The notes: generated by a model not told the origin, from the sequence alone. DNA of 64,000 bases from Fen-1258 sp964441505 (GCA_964441505.1 CAYTUV010000002.1:1-64000), one strand, 5' to 3'. Numbered from the stretch's first letter, positions 9,545-18,471 are shown. Numbers and translations: made by a program.

Positions 9545-9569
9545 GTTAGCATAAAGTTGCTTTGCTAAC
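9545..9569. other. Second intra-operon stem-loop
   Basis: GTTAGCA (9545-9551) pairs with TGCTAAC (9563-9569) around an 11-base loop. It lies just after the stop codon of the RAM-domain response regulator on the minus strand. It could be an attenuator or a 3'-end stabiliser separating the regulator from the enzyme genes. No T-run is present. Confidence 0.4.
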
Positions 9570-9579
9570 CGTACCGCAT

Positions 9580-10575
9580 CTACATTTCATAAATATTTAT
9601 GATCGGGTACTTTTTGATCTTAATAATTCCGTTCAGATTGATCAACTTATTTTCGATAAACTTATCAATCTGGCTGAACTGAGAACCGCTTACCATCATA
9701 ATAAGGTTGTATCTTCCATTTGTGAAATCACAGTAGACAATATTCTCTGTGAGTTTAAGAACCGGGTAGATATCCTGAATTTTTTCCCGTTCCACTTCTG
9801 CTATTACGTATGAGCAGACAGAATGCTTTGAATCTCTTACGGCACCAAGATTCGAACTGTCTGTAAACAAAGAGATACCGGCAGAATTAATAATGTCTCT
9901 TATGTTGTCATTTAGAACGGGAACACCGATAGGCAAAAATTCTACATCTTTTATTCCTTCAATCGATCTGACTTCCTTTTCAAAAATTTTTTTACATATC
10001 TCCATGGTATCCGCCTGAACCAACAAAAAAATATCAACATCACCTCTTGTCGCATCGCAATAAAGAACGTTCTCCATAGCATATAATTTTTTGTAGACAT
10101 CGAAGAAATCAGCTTTCTCATTTATTTTAATAAGCATATATGCCGCTGCAGTTTTTGCAACTTCTTTCGATGTGGTTTGTTCAACTACAGTTTGGGAATT
10201 CCTATCTAAAATCTTGTTGAGCTCTTCCAACAGTTCGTCGGTATCAAAAGGTTTCTCCAGAAATGCATCTACCCTTAAGTCATCTATCTCGGTTTCTTCC
10301 AGCTTATCGGCATAGCCTGTAATATATATCATTGATGCGTTCGGGTATTTCGACTTGATAATTTTGCCGAGTTTGATACCGTCAATATCAGGCAATTGTA
10401 TATCGAGAACAATTGTGTCGATATTAATTTCATTCTTTTGATAAAGGTCGATTTTATTTAGCGCACTCATCCCGTTTTCACATAATTCAACATCAATCCC
10501 TCTTTGGTTAAGACCGATTGTGAGAGATCTTCTTAGGGATGGTTCATCATCGATTAACAAAATTCTTCTTTGCAT
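9580..10575 (-). CDS. Response regulator with two RAM (Lrp/AsnC-type) domains
   Basis: This 331-residue protein has a CheY-like receiver at about 1-125 (DD at 9-10, phospho-acceptor D58 in LDIQLP, K108). No DNA-binding domain follows. Instead there are two related alpha/beta modules, about 143-217 and 253-326. Each has the pattern of an AsnC ligand-binding (RAM/ACT-like) domain: a hydrophobic strand, a helix, an (L/V)YCD(A/F)T(R/N)G turn, and a second strand. The shared YCD..xG turn at 172 and 281 shows an internal duplication. RAM domains bind amino acids or other small molecules and mediate oligomer formation. As first gene of the sigma-54 operon it may integrate phosphorylation with a metabolite signal. 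Receiver and RAM calls are confident; the role is inferred. Confidence 0.85.
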   Translation of the reverse strand: MQRRILLIDDEPSLRRSLTIGLNQRGIDVELCENGMSALNKIDLYQKNEINIDTIVLDIQLPDIDGIKLGKIIKSKYPNASMIYITGYADKLEETEIDDLRVDAFLEKPFDTDELLEELNKILDRNSQTVVEQTTSKEVAKTAAAYMLIKINEKADFFDVYKKLYAMENVLYCDATRGDVDIFLLVQADTMEICKKIFEKEVRSIEGIKDVEFLPIGVPVLNDNIRDIINSAGISLFTDSSNLGAVRDSKHSVCSYVIAEVEREKIQDIYPVLKLTENIVYCDFTNGRYNLIMMVSGSQFSQIDKFIENKLINLNGIIKIKKYPIINIYEM

Positions 10576-10613
10576 CTTTGTATTCCTTTATGGTTAATAA
10601 CTGCCGCACTATA

Positions 10614-10629
10614 AGCAAAGCTCGTACCA
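10614..10629 (-). promoter_or_regulatory. Sigma-54 (-24/-12) promoter
   Basis: On the minus strand the sequence TGGTACGAGCTTTGCT matches the sigma-54 consensus TGGYACG-N4-TTGCW at every defined position, with GG and GC correctly spaced. Transcription would start near 10603, giving a leader of about 28 bases before the ATG at 10575, with AAGGAA as Shine-Dalgarno. The operon also encodes a sigma-54 activator. Confidence 0.85.
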
Positions 10630-10687
10630 CAGAATATCCCGCAAGAAGGAGACCTGTTCGAATGATTTTTTTGAAAGTCTTTTAGCA

Positions 10688-10713
10688 AATCGTAAATATA
10701 TTTTACAACGATT
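10688..10713. promoter_or_regulatory. Candidate upstream activator site
   Basis: The imperfect inverted repeat AATCGTAAA...TTTAC(AA)CGATT lies about 60-85 bases upstream of the -24 element, the usual range for enhancers bound by NtrC-type activators. Related ATCGT/ACGAT motifs recur near 10741, 10771 and 10788. It is inferred to be the binding region of the activator encoded at the operon's end. Confidence 0.4.
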
Positions 10714-10852
10714 CTATAACATACTTGTTTATAGATGGATAGCGATTGTTAAAATATGTTACGATATACAATCACACATCGTATATGGATTCATTCCCCA
10801 TTGCACAATTTCCCCTTAGTAAATATTAATCGTAATTTTAAAATAAAAATCT

Positions 10853-11671
10853 ATGCTGGCTGAAGAGATAGTTATAGAGCCTATCGGTATTGTTCATTCA
10901 GATCTCAAATACCGGTACGAAACCCCCCGTCAGGGAATATTGGCTGGTGGAAATATTTCGGTGATTGAACTGAAACCAAATAATAATTTTGAACAAGCTC
11001 TGCAAGACTTAGATGGATTTGAAAGGATTTGGATATTGTATCAATTTCATCTGAATAATAATTGGAAACCGTTAGTCAATCCGCCACGGCACACGAGGAA
11101 AAAAGTGGGAGTATTCGCATCACGCGCCCCTTATAGACCAAACCAAATTGGAATGAGTTGCGTCAGGTTGGAAAAAATTGACGGATTGAAAATTTTCATT
11201 TCTGAATCGGATATACTCGACGGCAGTCCCGTGATAGATATTAAACCATATCTACCATACTCCGATTCTTTCCCTGATGCGGCTACAGGCTGGGTAAAAA
11301 ATGATATCGAGAATATTTTAAAAGTTTGTTTTGAACAAGAAGCAATTAAGCAATGCAAATGGCTGAAAGAAACATCGAAAATTAATCTAACCGATTTTGC
11401 TCGTCTGCAACTCGAATTCAATCCTACTGATTGTACAAGAAAAAGAATTACAGGAGTGGACGGCAAAAACTCCTCAGGTGAAACTTACGTTCTTGCTTAC
11501 CGCACATGGAGAATTTTTTATTCCGTAAATGAAGCTGATAGAACAGCAACCATTAGTGAAATTCAATCGGGTTACACCAAAGAAGATTTATTGGATCTTA
11601 CTGAGGATAAATACGCCGATAAGGATTTGCACCTACGGTTTGGGAAGAAGTTTCATGAACGGGAGAAATAG
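10853..11671 (+). CDS. trmO: tRNA m6t6A37 methyltransferase TrmO-like
   Basis: The 272-residue product belongs to the TsaA/TrmO (UPF0066) family, which methylates the N6 of threonylcarbamoyladenosine at tRNA position 37 using SAM. The beta-barrel core spans about 5-140: EPIGIVHSD at the start, the RQGILAGG segment, the DLDGFERIWILYQFH stretch, and the ASRAPYRPNQIGMS and LDGSPVIDIKPYLPYSD signatures. The C-terminal extension (about 140-272) matches the longer TrmO architecture of Escherichia coli (235 residues) and is somewhat longer. The gene is divergent from the sigma-54 operon with a 277-base gap and appears to be transcribed alone. The family assignment is secure; the substrate is taken from the characterised homologue. 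Confidence 0.9.
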   Translation: MLAEEIVIEPIGIVHSDLKYRYETPRQGILAGGNISVIELKPNNNFEQALQDLDGFERIWILYQFHLNNNWKPLVNPPRHTRKKVGVFASRAPYRPNQIGMSCVRLEKIDGLKIFISESDILDGSPVIDIKPYLPYSDSFPDAATGWVKNDIENILKVCFEQEAIKQCKWLKETSKINLTDFARLQLEFNPTDCTRKRITGVDGKNSSGETYVLAYRTWRIFYSVNEADRTATISEIQSGYTKEDLLDLTEDKYADKDLHLRFGKKFHEREK

Positions 11672-11725
11672 TTTTTTTGAATTAAATTCTTTTATTTATT
11701 TTGCATCAAATGCCTGTTGGAAAAG

Positions 11726-13024
11726 ATGAATAAAAACAAAACTCTATTGATGAGCAGCAGCCTTCTCCTTCTTATGGCAATTGCTCTCATTCATTTATTT
11801 AAGAGTACAACGGTAATTTCTTACACCGTAACATTCATAATATCCTCACTGATTTATTTGTTTATTAGCTGGAAGGTTTTTAAGACTGAGATTCCCACTC
11901 AACACATTTATTTTTTAATCGCTCTGGCTTTTTTATTGCGTTTAAGTTTTTTAAACACATCTCCTATCGGTTCCGATGATATTTATCGTTATATGTGGGA
12001 CGGAAAAATTCAAGCGAGTGGAATCAATCCTTATCAGTATCCACCAAACGACGAGCATCTGAATTACTTTCATACAACTCTTCTTCCCAAAGCACTCAAT
12101 TTTCAGGAGATGAAAACAATTTATTTTCCTCTGAGTCAATGGCTGTTTTACACCGGGTATAAACTAAGCGATGAATCTGTCTGGGGCTATAAACTCCTTC
12201 TTTTCCTTTTTGAATTACTTACACTTGCCGGATTATTTCAACTTCTGAAGAAGTTAAAAATTGATTTTAAGTATTTACTTCTATATGTGCTGTGTCCACT
12301 CCCGATTTTTCAATTCGCAATAGATGCGCACTTGGATGGCTTTGGTTTACCACTTATGCTGTTTTCATTATTCCTTTATTTCGACAAGAAGAAAATCAGC
12401 GCACTAATATTACTTGGTCTTTCTCTTTCTATAAAGCCTGTCGGATTGCTTCTAATTCCGATCTTCTTCCTGAATGAAAAAAATCTGATGGATAAATTAA
12501 AAACTGTCTTAGTTCCGCTAACAGCTTTTTTCACACAGTTTATTTTTTATATCTTTTCCACAAACCCGTTTGAAGCATTATTCATCTTCACTAAGAATTG
12601 GTATTTCAATGGATTTGTCTTCAATCTACTTAATGAGGTATTCAGTAATAATCAAACTGCTCGTTTGATTTGTGCAATCCTACTTGTACTCTCTCTTATT
12701 CCGGTTTATTTCTCGAAGAGAGAGTTTCTCAACAAAATATATCTCGCAGTTTTACTATTAATGATTCTTTCCCCGGTTGTTCACCCATGGTACATTACAT
12801 GGGTTGCAGTTCTGATACCATTTGCACAAAAGCGAAGCGGAATATATTTCGCAGCAGCCAGCAGTTTAACTGCCATAACTGTTCTGAATTATCAGATCAA
12901 CGGAGTCTGGAAAGATTACTGGTTCGTTCTAATAATTGAATATGTACCACTTTTATTTTTACTCTTCACTGAGTTAAGTAACAAAAGTGTTCTTAACAGA
13001 CTTCGCCCAAGTACTAATGGATAA
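11726..13024 (+). CDS. GT-C/GT87-like membrane glycosyltransferase
   Basis: A polytopic membrane protein of about 432 residues with roughly ten to twelve hydrophobic segments. After the second segment comes a loop with GSDDIYRYMWDGK and NPYQYPPND. Acidic first-loop motifs of this kind are typical of GT-C enzymes that use polyprenyl-phosphate sugars (GT87/DUF2029 or mannosyltransferase-like). It probably transfers a sugar to an envelope glycolipid or glycan on the outer face of the inner membrane. ATG at 11726 is chosen over TTG at 11717 because GGAAAAG immediately precedes it. It stands alone, about 54 bases after trmO. Fold class is moderately sure; donor and acceptor are unknown. Confidence 0.7.
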   Translation: MNKNKTLLMSSSLLLLMAIALIHLFKSTTVISYTVTFIISSLIYLFISWKVFKTEIPTQHIYFLIALAFLLRLSFLNTSPIGSDDIYRYMWDGKIQASGINPYQYPPNDEHLNYFHTTLLPKALNFQEMKTIYFPLSQWLFYTGYKLSDESVWGYKLLLFLFELLTLAGLFQLLKKLKIDFKYLLLYVLCPLPIFQFAIDAHLDGFGLPLMLFSLFLYFDKKKISALILLGLSLSIKPVGLLLIPIFFLNEKNLMDKLKTVLVPLTAFFTQFIFYIFSTNPFEALFIFTKNWYFNGFVFNLLNEVFSNNQTARLICAILLVLSLIPVYFSKREFLNKIYLAVLLLMILSPVVHPWYITWVAVLIPFAQKRSGIYFAAASSLTAITVLNYQINGVWKDYWFVLIIEYVPLLFLLFTELSNKSVLNRLRPSTNG

Positions 13025-13185
13025 TTTTTTTATGGAGTTATAGCAGGATTGAGCTAATTCATTTCTTTGAATTTCCATTCGACTTAAGTAAATGATTAGT
13101 ATGATCTTTGGATAGCAGCATGAAATTCGAATATATTTTGATTCAAGATTAGAAATTATATTGGACATAAAAGAACGGACTATAA

Positions 13186-14283
13186 ATGCGATACATTTTA
13201 GCAATAATCACGACAGTAGTTTTGTTTTACTCCTGTACACCTCAGAAGGAAATCATAAAACCAGAGGAGGGGGAAAAGCCTTCGGTAGTAACTGAGAAAA
13301 AGAGAACTATAAATTTCACTTTTGAAATTCAAAGACCTAAGACTAATTCTTCTCTGCGCGGAATTTCAGTTGTTGATTCGCTGACTGCCTGGGCAAGCGG
13401 ATCAAACGGAACATACCTGCGTACAACAGATGGAGGAAAAAATTGGACTGACGGCAAAGTAAAAGGATTTGAAGCACTCGACTTTCGTGACATTGAAGCA
13501 TTCGATAAGAACACAGCAATTGTTATGAGCATTGATGCACCAGCTTTTTTCTTTAAAACTACTGATGGCGGCAGATCATGGAAAAGAAAATATATGAACA
13601 GAGATCCCAAAATTTTCTTTGATGGAATTACATTTTGGGATGAGAATAACGGAATCGCTTTCAGTGACCCGATTGATGAAAAAATTTTCATCGTCACAAC
13701 CAGAGACGGTGGTGATACATGGAAAGAAATTTCATCTCTATATATTCCTCAAGCCATGAAGAATGAAAAAGGCTTTGCCGCTAGTGGAACTTCGATTGCC
13801 GTTGCGGGAAAAGACCTTGCGTGGATTGGAACAGGCGGTGCCGAGAGATCAAGAATATTTCTTTCTCAGGACGGAGGTGAGAACTGGAGAGTGATGAACA
13901 CACCAATCATAAGCGGTGCGGCATCACGCGGAGTTTTTTCGATTGCTTTTAAAGACGATATGTATGGAGTCGCCGTCGGCGGCGACTATAAAAACGATAA
14001 AGCCAATATTGCCAACTGTGCAATCACTGATGATGGAGGACTGAGTTGGCAATTAATTGATTCCAACCAGCCTGCAGGATTCAGATCATGCGTCGCTTGG
14101 AATGATATATTTAAATTCTATCTCACTACAGGAACATCAGGAAGCGATTATTCTCTTGATGATGGTAAGACCTGGACATCAATAAATAGTCTAAGCTATA
14201 ACAGTGTCGGCTTTTCAAAAAAAGACGGCAGTTGCTATTTCGTCGGCGATAAAGGTGCAATCGCCAGAGTAAGGTTTAAGTAA
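13186..14283 (+). CDS. BNR/YCF48-like beta-propeller lipoprotein
   Basis: The 365-residue product has a lipoprotein signal (MRYILAIITTVVLFYSC, Cys17 as lipidation site), so it is anchored in the envelope. The mature part contains six Asp-box-like repeats of the form (T)DGGxxW: TTDGGKNW, TTDGGRSW, TRDGGDTW, SQDGGENW, TDDGGLSW and SLDDGKTW. This is a beta-propeller of the sialidase/YCF48 type. Such proteins are often annotated as oxidoreductase or photosystem stability factors, but nothing here shows catalysis. A role in binding or assembly at the cell surface is possible. It is monocistronic, with a 160-base upstream gap without features. Confidence 0.85.
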   Translation: MRYILAIITTVVLFYSCTPQKEIIKPEEGEKPSVVTEKKRTINFTFEIQRPKTNSSLRGISVVDSLTAWASGSNGTYLRTTDGGKNWTDGKVKGFEALDFRDIEAFDKNTAIVMSIDAPAFFFKTTDGGRSWKRKYMNRDPKIFFDGITFWDENNGIAFSDPIDEKIFIVTTRDGGDTWKEISSLYIPQAMKNEKGFAASGTSIAVAGKDLAWIGTGGAERSRIFLSQDGGENWRVMNTPIISGAASRGVFSIAFKDDMYGVAVGGDYKNDKANIANCAITDDGGLSWQLIDSNQPAGFRSCVAWNDIFKFYLTTGTSGSDYSLDDGKTWTSINSLSYNSVGFSKKDGSCYFVGDKGAIARVRFK

Positions 14284-14450
14284 GATAAGAATGGTTGAAA
14301 AGATTTCCAAAATTATATGTTGAGTGAAATTCATGTGGGCATTCTTTGTACCGTTTAAGGTTTTCAATAAATGATTTTGATTGATTGAATGATTCATAAT
14401 GATTAAGTTTTTACCGGATTTTAAGTTGATATTAACTTAACGGCGTATTT

Positions 14451-15677
14451 ATGAAACGATACTTTTACTCTTCACTTATTTTATTACCAATATTTTTATT
14501 TTTTTCCGGTTGTAAAAAAGACGAAGCACCTATTGCACCTCAAAACTATTTACCAAAGATTGAGAGCTTAACTGCAAACCCAACCACTGTATTAATAAGT
14601 ACGGAAATTACTTTAACTTGTATAGCGACTGATGAGGACGGAGACAACCTAACAATTACTTGATCAGCAAAAAGAGGTACGTTCTCAAATGGAGTTGTTG
14701 GAGTTGCAGTAAAATGGGTTGCGCCTTCAACTGCAGGGAAAGATACAATAACTGCTACTGTTAATGACGGCAAACAAACATTACAAGGGAAGCTGGAAAT
14801 AATTGTTGGAACAATTCCAGCAAGCCCAACATTATTAACACCAACTAATAATGCAACCGAAGTTGCTCTATCACCAACCTTAACTTGGAATGCCGTTAGT
14901 AATGCTGTTAGTTATACTTTGCAAGTTTCTTCAAATAATTCTTTCTCAAGTTTTGTTTATAACCAAGGTGGATTAACTAATACAAGTCAACAAATAACTG
15001 GATTAATTAGTGGTTCTGAATATTACTGGCGTGTAAATGCCACTAATATTTATGGAATATCTGTTTGGTCAAGTATCTGGACTTTTGGAGTTTCCATGCC
15101 TTGTCTTGGATTACCAACTGTCTCATATGCAGGTAAAGTATATAATACAGTTCAAATAGGAGTGCAGTGCTGGTTAAAAGAAAATCTTTATGTCGGCACC
15201 ATGATACAAGGGAACCAAATTGCAAGTAACAATGGCACAATAGAAAAGTATTGCCCTTACAATGAATCGTCTTATTGTGATAAATACGGTGGCTATTATA
15301 CTTGGAATGAAGCAATGAATTATATAACAATAGAGAAAGCACAAGGTATATGTCCAAGTGGATGGCATATACCATCATATTCAGAGATGCAAATATTAAG
15401 AGGTTCGGTTAACAGCGTTAATGCATTAATGGCGAAAGAGGAAAATTGTATGGCTGGTCCCGGAACAAACACAAGCGGATTTTCTGCATTGTTAGGGGGC
15501 GCGGGCAGAAGCTGGACAAATGGTCCTGGGTTCTTTAACATGGCATGTGATGCGTATTTTTGGAGTTCTACTGAGAACGATGTATCGAATGCAATTTATC
15601 TTCACCTATATACTAATATTCTCCTTCCTTCAGAAAGTAAAGAGACTTTTTTTAATGTTCGTTGCATAAAGGATTAG
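14451..15677 (+). pseudogene. FISUMP-domain surface lipoprotein, interrupted by in-frame TGA
   Basis: One reading frame of 409 codons runs from ATG 14451 to TAG 15677 and is broken only by TGA at 14661-14663. The first part has a lipoprotein signal (lipobox FFSGC) and the start of an Ig-like domain. After the stop the same frame continues without shift (SAKRGTF...VKWVAP, then a fibronectin-III-like stretch TLLTPTNN...LTWNAV). It ends in a FISUMP domain (about 275-409, with VQIGVQCWLKENL, CPSGWHIPS and YFWSSTE). The stop falls where related repeats read TITWSA, so TGG to TGA is the simplest change. No usable start with a good ribosome site follows. It is a fresh pseudogene, a phase variant or a sequencing error. 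Confidence 0.8.
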
Positions 15678-15688
15678 GGTGATATAGA

Positions 15689-16408
15689 ATGGTAAATCCA
15701 GACAAATATTTGAAAGACTATTTATGGAAATTAATTAAACGCTATGGAAATATTAATCTTTACAAAAAACAACTTGATATACTTAGTGAATGGGAGGGAC
15801 CATACAGAATAGATACATTAAACAAAGGAGCAACTTTTTTTAAGCTTGTTACTGCAAGTTTTACTCGAACAATGCTAGTTGAATTATGTTTATTTGTATC
15901 TGAAAAAGAACAATTCAATATTGACAAATGGTTAGAGAAAGTGAAAATACATTCAAAGTCTCTTAAGCCAACAAGAGCAAGTAGGGGTAATCATCTGAAG
16001 GATACTCGCATCATAATAAAGAATAATGAATATCTAAAAATTATCGATGAACATATCTCAAAGCTCTCGAACCATAACAAAACAATAAAAAAACTAATTG
16101 CACTCCGTGAAAAAATATTTACACATTATGATTCATCATATTTTAATAATCCCGAAGCTATCTATAAAAAATATTCATTAAATATTTCAGAATTGAATGA
16201 TTTGAGGAAAACAATAGAAGATATTTTAATGGAACAACATTCATATTTATTTGCATCATCCATTTTCCTGGACGTTTCTAGCTACTCAAATGTAAATGTA
16301 ATCTTGGAACATACACGTGCTTTTATGAGAATTAGAAAAGATAAAAGCCTGATAATTAATAAAGGATTCAGACCAGCTGATTATTTAGGAGAAGTTTACA
16401 AAGAATAA
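15689..16408 (+). CDS. HEPN/AbiU2-like protein of unknown function
   Basis: This 239-residue, mostly helical, Lys-rich protein has no signal peptide. Residues about 140-150 read ALREKIFTHYDS, an R-x5-H arrangement like the catalytic motif of HEPN ribonucleases and the AbiU2 abortive-infection group. No other domain is recognised. It starts 11 bases after the interrupted FISUMP gene, with GGTGA as ribosome site, so it is probably cotranscribed with it. No partner antitoxin or nucleotidyltransferase is next to it. If HEPN is right, it may act on RNA in stress or phage defence. The family call is tentative. Confidence 0.5.
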   Translation: MVNPDKYLKDYLWKLIKRYGNINLYKKQLDILSEWEGPYRIDTLNKGATFFKLVTASFTRTMLVELCLFVSEKEQFNIDKWLEKVKIHSKSLKPTRASRGNHLKDTRIIIKNNEYLKIIDEHISKLSNHNKTIKKLIALREKIFTHYDSSYFNNPEAIYKKYSLNISELNDLRKTIEDILMEQHSYLFASSIFLDVSSYSNVNVILEHTRAFMRIRKDKSLIINKGFRPADYLGEVYKE

Positions 16409-16428
16409 TTTTTCATTCCATACACGCC

Positions 16429-16462
16429 AAACCTTGAAGATCAATAATGACCTTCAAGGTTT
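16429..16462. terminator. Convergent hairpin, likely bidirectional terminator
   Basis: AAACCTTGAAG (16429-16439) pairs perfectly with CTTCAAGGTTT (16452-16462) around a 12-base loop. It lies between convergent genes ending at 16408 (plus) and 16472 (minus). T-runs are short on both sides. Confidence 0.6.
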
Positions 16463-16471
16463 TCAAATAAA

Positions 16472-18355
16472 TTACTTTTTCTTATTCAAAATTTCTTCCA
16501 TTCGGTTCATCACCTTATTCATCTTTGCCATTGTAAGATCAAATGCTTCGGATGAGAGTGGATCTAATCCGGCTTTCTTAATCAATTCAATCGGATAGTC
16601 GGAAGAACCGCCTTTTAAGATATTGTAAAACTTCTCAACCGCAGGTTGTCCATCCTTCACAATCTTCTCAGCTAACGCGGTTGCATAAATTAGAGAAGTT
16701 GAATACTGATAGACGTAATATGTGTAATTGACAAAATGAGGAATCCACGCCCACTCATTAGCGATATATCCATCAACTACACAAACACCTTCATCATTTC
16801 CATAATATTTTTTGACAATGCCGTAATAGATTTTTCCCATATCTTCACCCGTCAGCGGATCACCGTTCTCAATCCGTTTGTGAAGTTCCAACTCGAATTC
16901 GGCAAATGAAGTCTGACGGAATATTGTTGTGCGAAGCAGATCGAGATATGTGCCGAGCAGGTAAAGTTTCTCCTGATCGGTTTTGACTTTATTAACCATA
17001 TAATTATTGAGAAGTGTTTCGTTTATTGTAGAAGCTATTTCCGCAACGAATGTTGCGTACTGAGCATCCACAAATGTCTGGTGTTTGTTCGAGAAATAAC
17101 TGTGCATCGTATGTCCCAATTCGTGTGTTAAGGTCGAAACTGATTCGTAGTCATCAGTCCAATTCATCAAGATGTATGGATGAAAATCGTACTGCGCTCC
17201 GGATGAATAGGCGCCGCTTCGTTTTCCGGTTGTAGGAGCGTAATCGATCCATCTTTCATTAAATGCTTTCGTAACCGTAGAAACATACTCCTCACCCATC
17301 GGCTTGAAAACATCAAGCAGAAGATTTTGCCCTTCATCAATTGTATATTTGAATTCTACCGACTGAACCAGAGGTGTATATAAATCATAATAATGAAACT
17401 GATCAACACCGAGCATTTTAGCTTTTAATTTCAGGAAGCGGTGCAATGTCGGCAAATTTTTATGAATCTGACTAATCAGATTTTCATAAACAGAGACCGG
17501 AATTTTGTTCCCATTCAAAGAACTTTCAAGGACAGTTTTATACTTTCTGTTCTTGGCGTAAAAATAATCCGCGCGGATTTTACCGGCTAAATTTGCACCT
17601 ATAGTGTTCTGGAATTTTTTATAGTTCTCAAACGTTGAACGCATTACAAGTTCACGGTCAGCACGGTTAGAAACTGTACGGTATTTAGAATAAGCAGAAG
17701 AACTTAATTCAACTTCCTCACCTGTTGATAGTTTTACTTTGGCGTTTGGTTTCTCTGCGTTATCAAAGATTCCATAGACTTCATTAGGAGTTGAAGTAAC
17801 CATTTCAGCGCTTGCCAGAATTTCTTCCTCACGGGCATTTAATGTATGTTCTCTCAGTCGCAGAATATCATCAACAAAAAATTTGAATTCTGCCAGTTCT
17901 TTTTTCTCATCAAAGAATTTTTTAATCTTCTCCGTTTCAATTTTCAGAATCTCCGGATTGATAAAAGCTGATGCCTCACCTAGTTTAGTACCGAGTATTG
18001 TTGCCTGCTGATTTAATGACTGATTGGAACTAATGCGGAGATCTTCATCTGCAACACGTCCTGAATAATCGGAAAGTTTATAGAAACTTTTGTAGATATT
18101 GAAGAACAGGCGGAGTGTTGAATAAAAACTTTCTGCGTTTTCCCCCATCTTGCCTTGATAAGCTTTAAGTCCGTCAATTTGTTTTTCAATCGACTCACGA
18201 TCCTTCTGCCAATCGTCTATGTTTTTGTAAAGAATGGAATTATCCCATTTGTATTTATCCGGAACGTCTTTGCGTTCTTTATTTTGAGCATAGGCAAATT
18301 CTGATGCCATTGTTACCGCCAGTATAATTGTGAAAAATTGTAAAAGGTATTTAAT
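16472..18355 (-). CDS. pepF: M3 family oligoendopeptidase (PepF-like), apparent ATT start
   Basis: The product is a zinc metallopeptidase of the M3B oligoendopeptidase F group, about 627 residues. The zinc site is HELGHTMHS (about two-thirds along), with a downstream Glu-containing VAEIASTINE helix. The first ATG (18310) has no ribosome site and starts mid-signal peptide. Extending in frame to ATT at 18355 gives KYLLQFF-TIILAVTMA-SEFAYA|Q, a good signal peptide. That ATT lies five bases after a perfect AAGGAG. The start is therefore a rare ATT codon, a recent ATG-to-ATT mutation or a read error. The enzyme would be exported to the periplasm, unlike the cytoplasmic Lactococcus enzyme. Monocistronic. 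Confidence 0.88.
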   Translation of the reverse strand: MKYLLQFFTIILAVTMASEFAYAQNKERKDVPDKYKWDNSILYKNIDDWQKDRESIEKQIDGLKAYQGKMGENAESFYSTLRLFFNIYKSFYKLSDYSGRVADEDLRISSNQSLNQQATILGTKLGEASAFINPEILKIETEKIKKFFDEKKELAEFKFFVDDILRLREHTLNAREEEILASAEMVTSTPNEVYGIFDNAEKPNAKVKLSTGEEVELSSSAYSKYRTVSNRADRELVMRSTFENYKKFQNTIGANLAGKIRADYFYAKNRKYKTVLESSLNGNKIPVSVYENLISQIHKNLPTLHRFLKLKAKMLGVDQFHYYDLYTPLVQSVEFKYTIDEGQNLLLDVFKPMGEEYVSTVTKAFNERWIDYAPTTGKRSGAYSSGAQYDFHPYILMNWTDDYESVSTLTHELGHTMHSYFSNKHQTFVDAQYATFVAEIASTINETLLNNYMVNKVKTDQEKLYLLGTYLDLLRTTIFRQTSFAEFELELHKRIENGDPLTGEDMGKIYYGIVKKYYGNDEGVCVVDGYIANEWAWIPHFVNYTYYVYQYSTSLIYATALAEKIVKDGQPAVEKFYNILKGGSSDYPIELIKKAGLDPLSSEAFDLTMAKMNKVMNRMEEILNKKK

Positions 18356-18471
18356 TTTTTCTCCTTACAAATTAATAATTCGACCGGTAAAAAATTAGGG
18401 AATAACATTTTAAAATGGGATAGTTCTGTCATCCAAAAATTATTCATCTAAAATTTTTGATAATAATAAAA

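Noticed and set aside
14661..14663. TGA recoded as Trp or Sec
   Set aside because: Other genes in the window stop at TGA, no SECIS-like hairpin is obvious after it, and one nonsense change explains the data.
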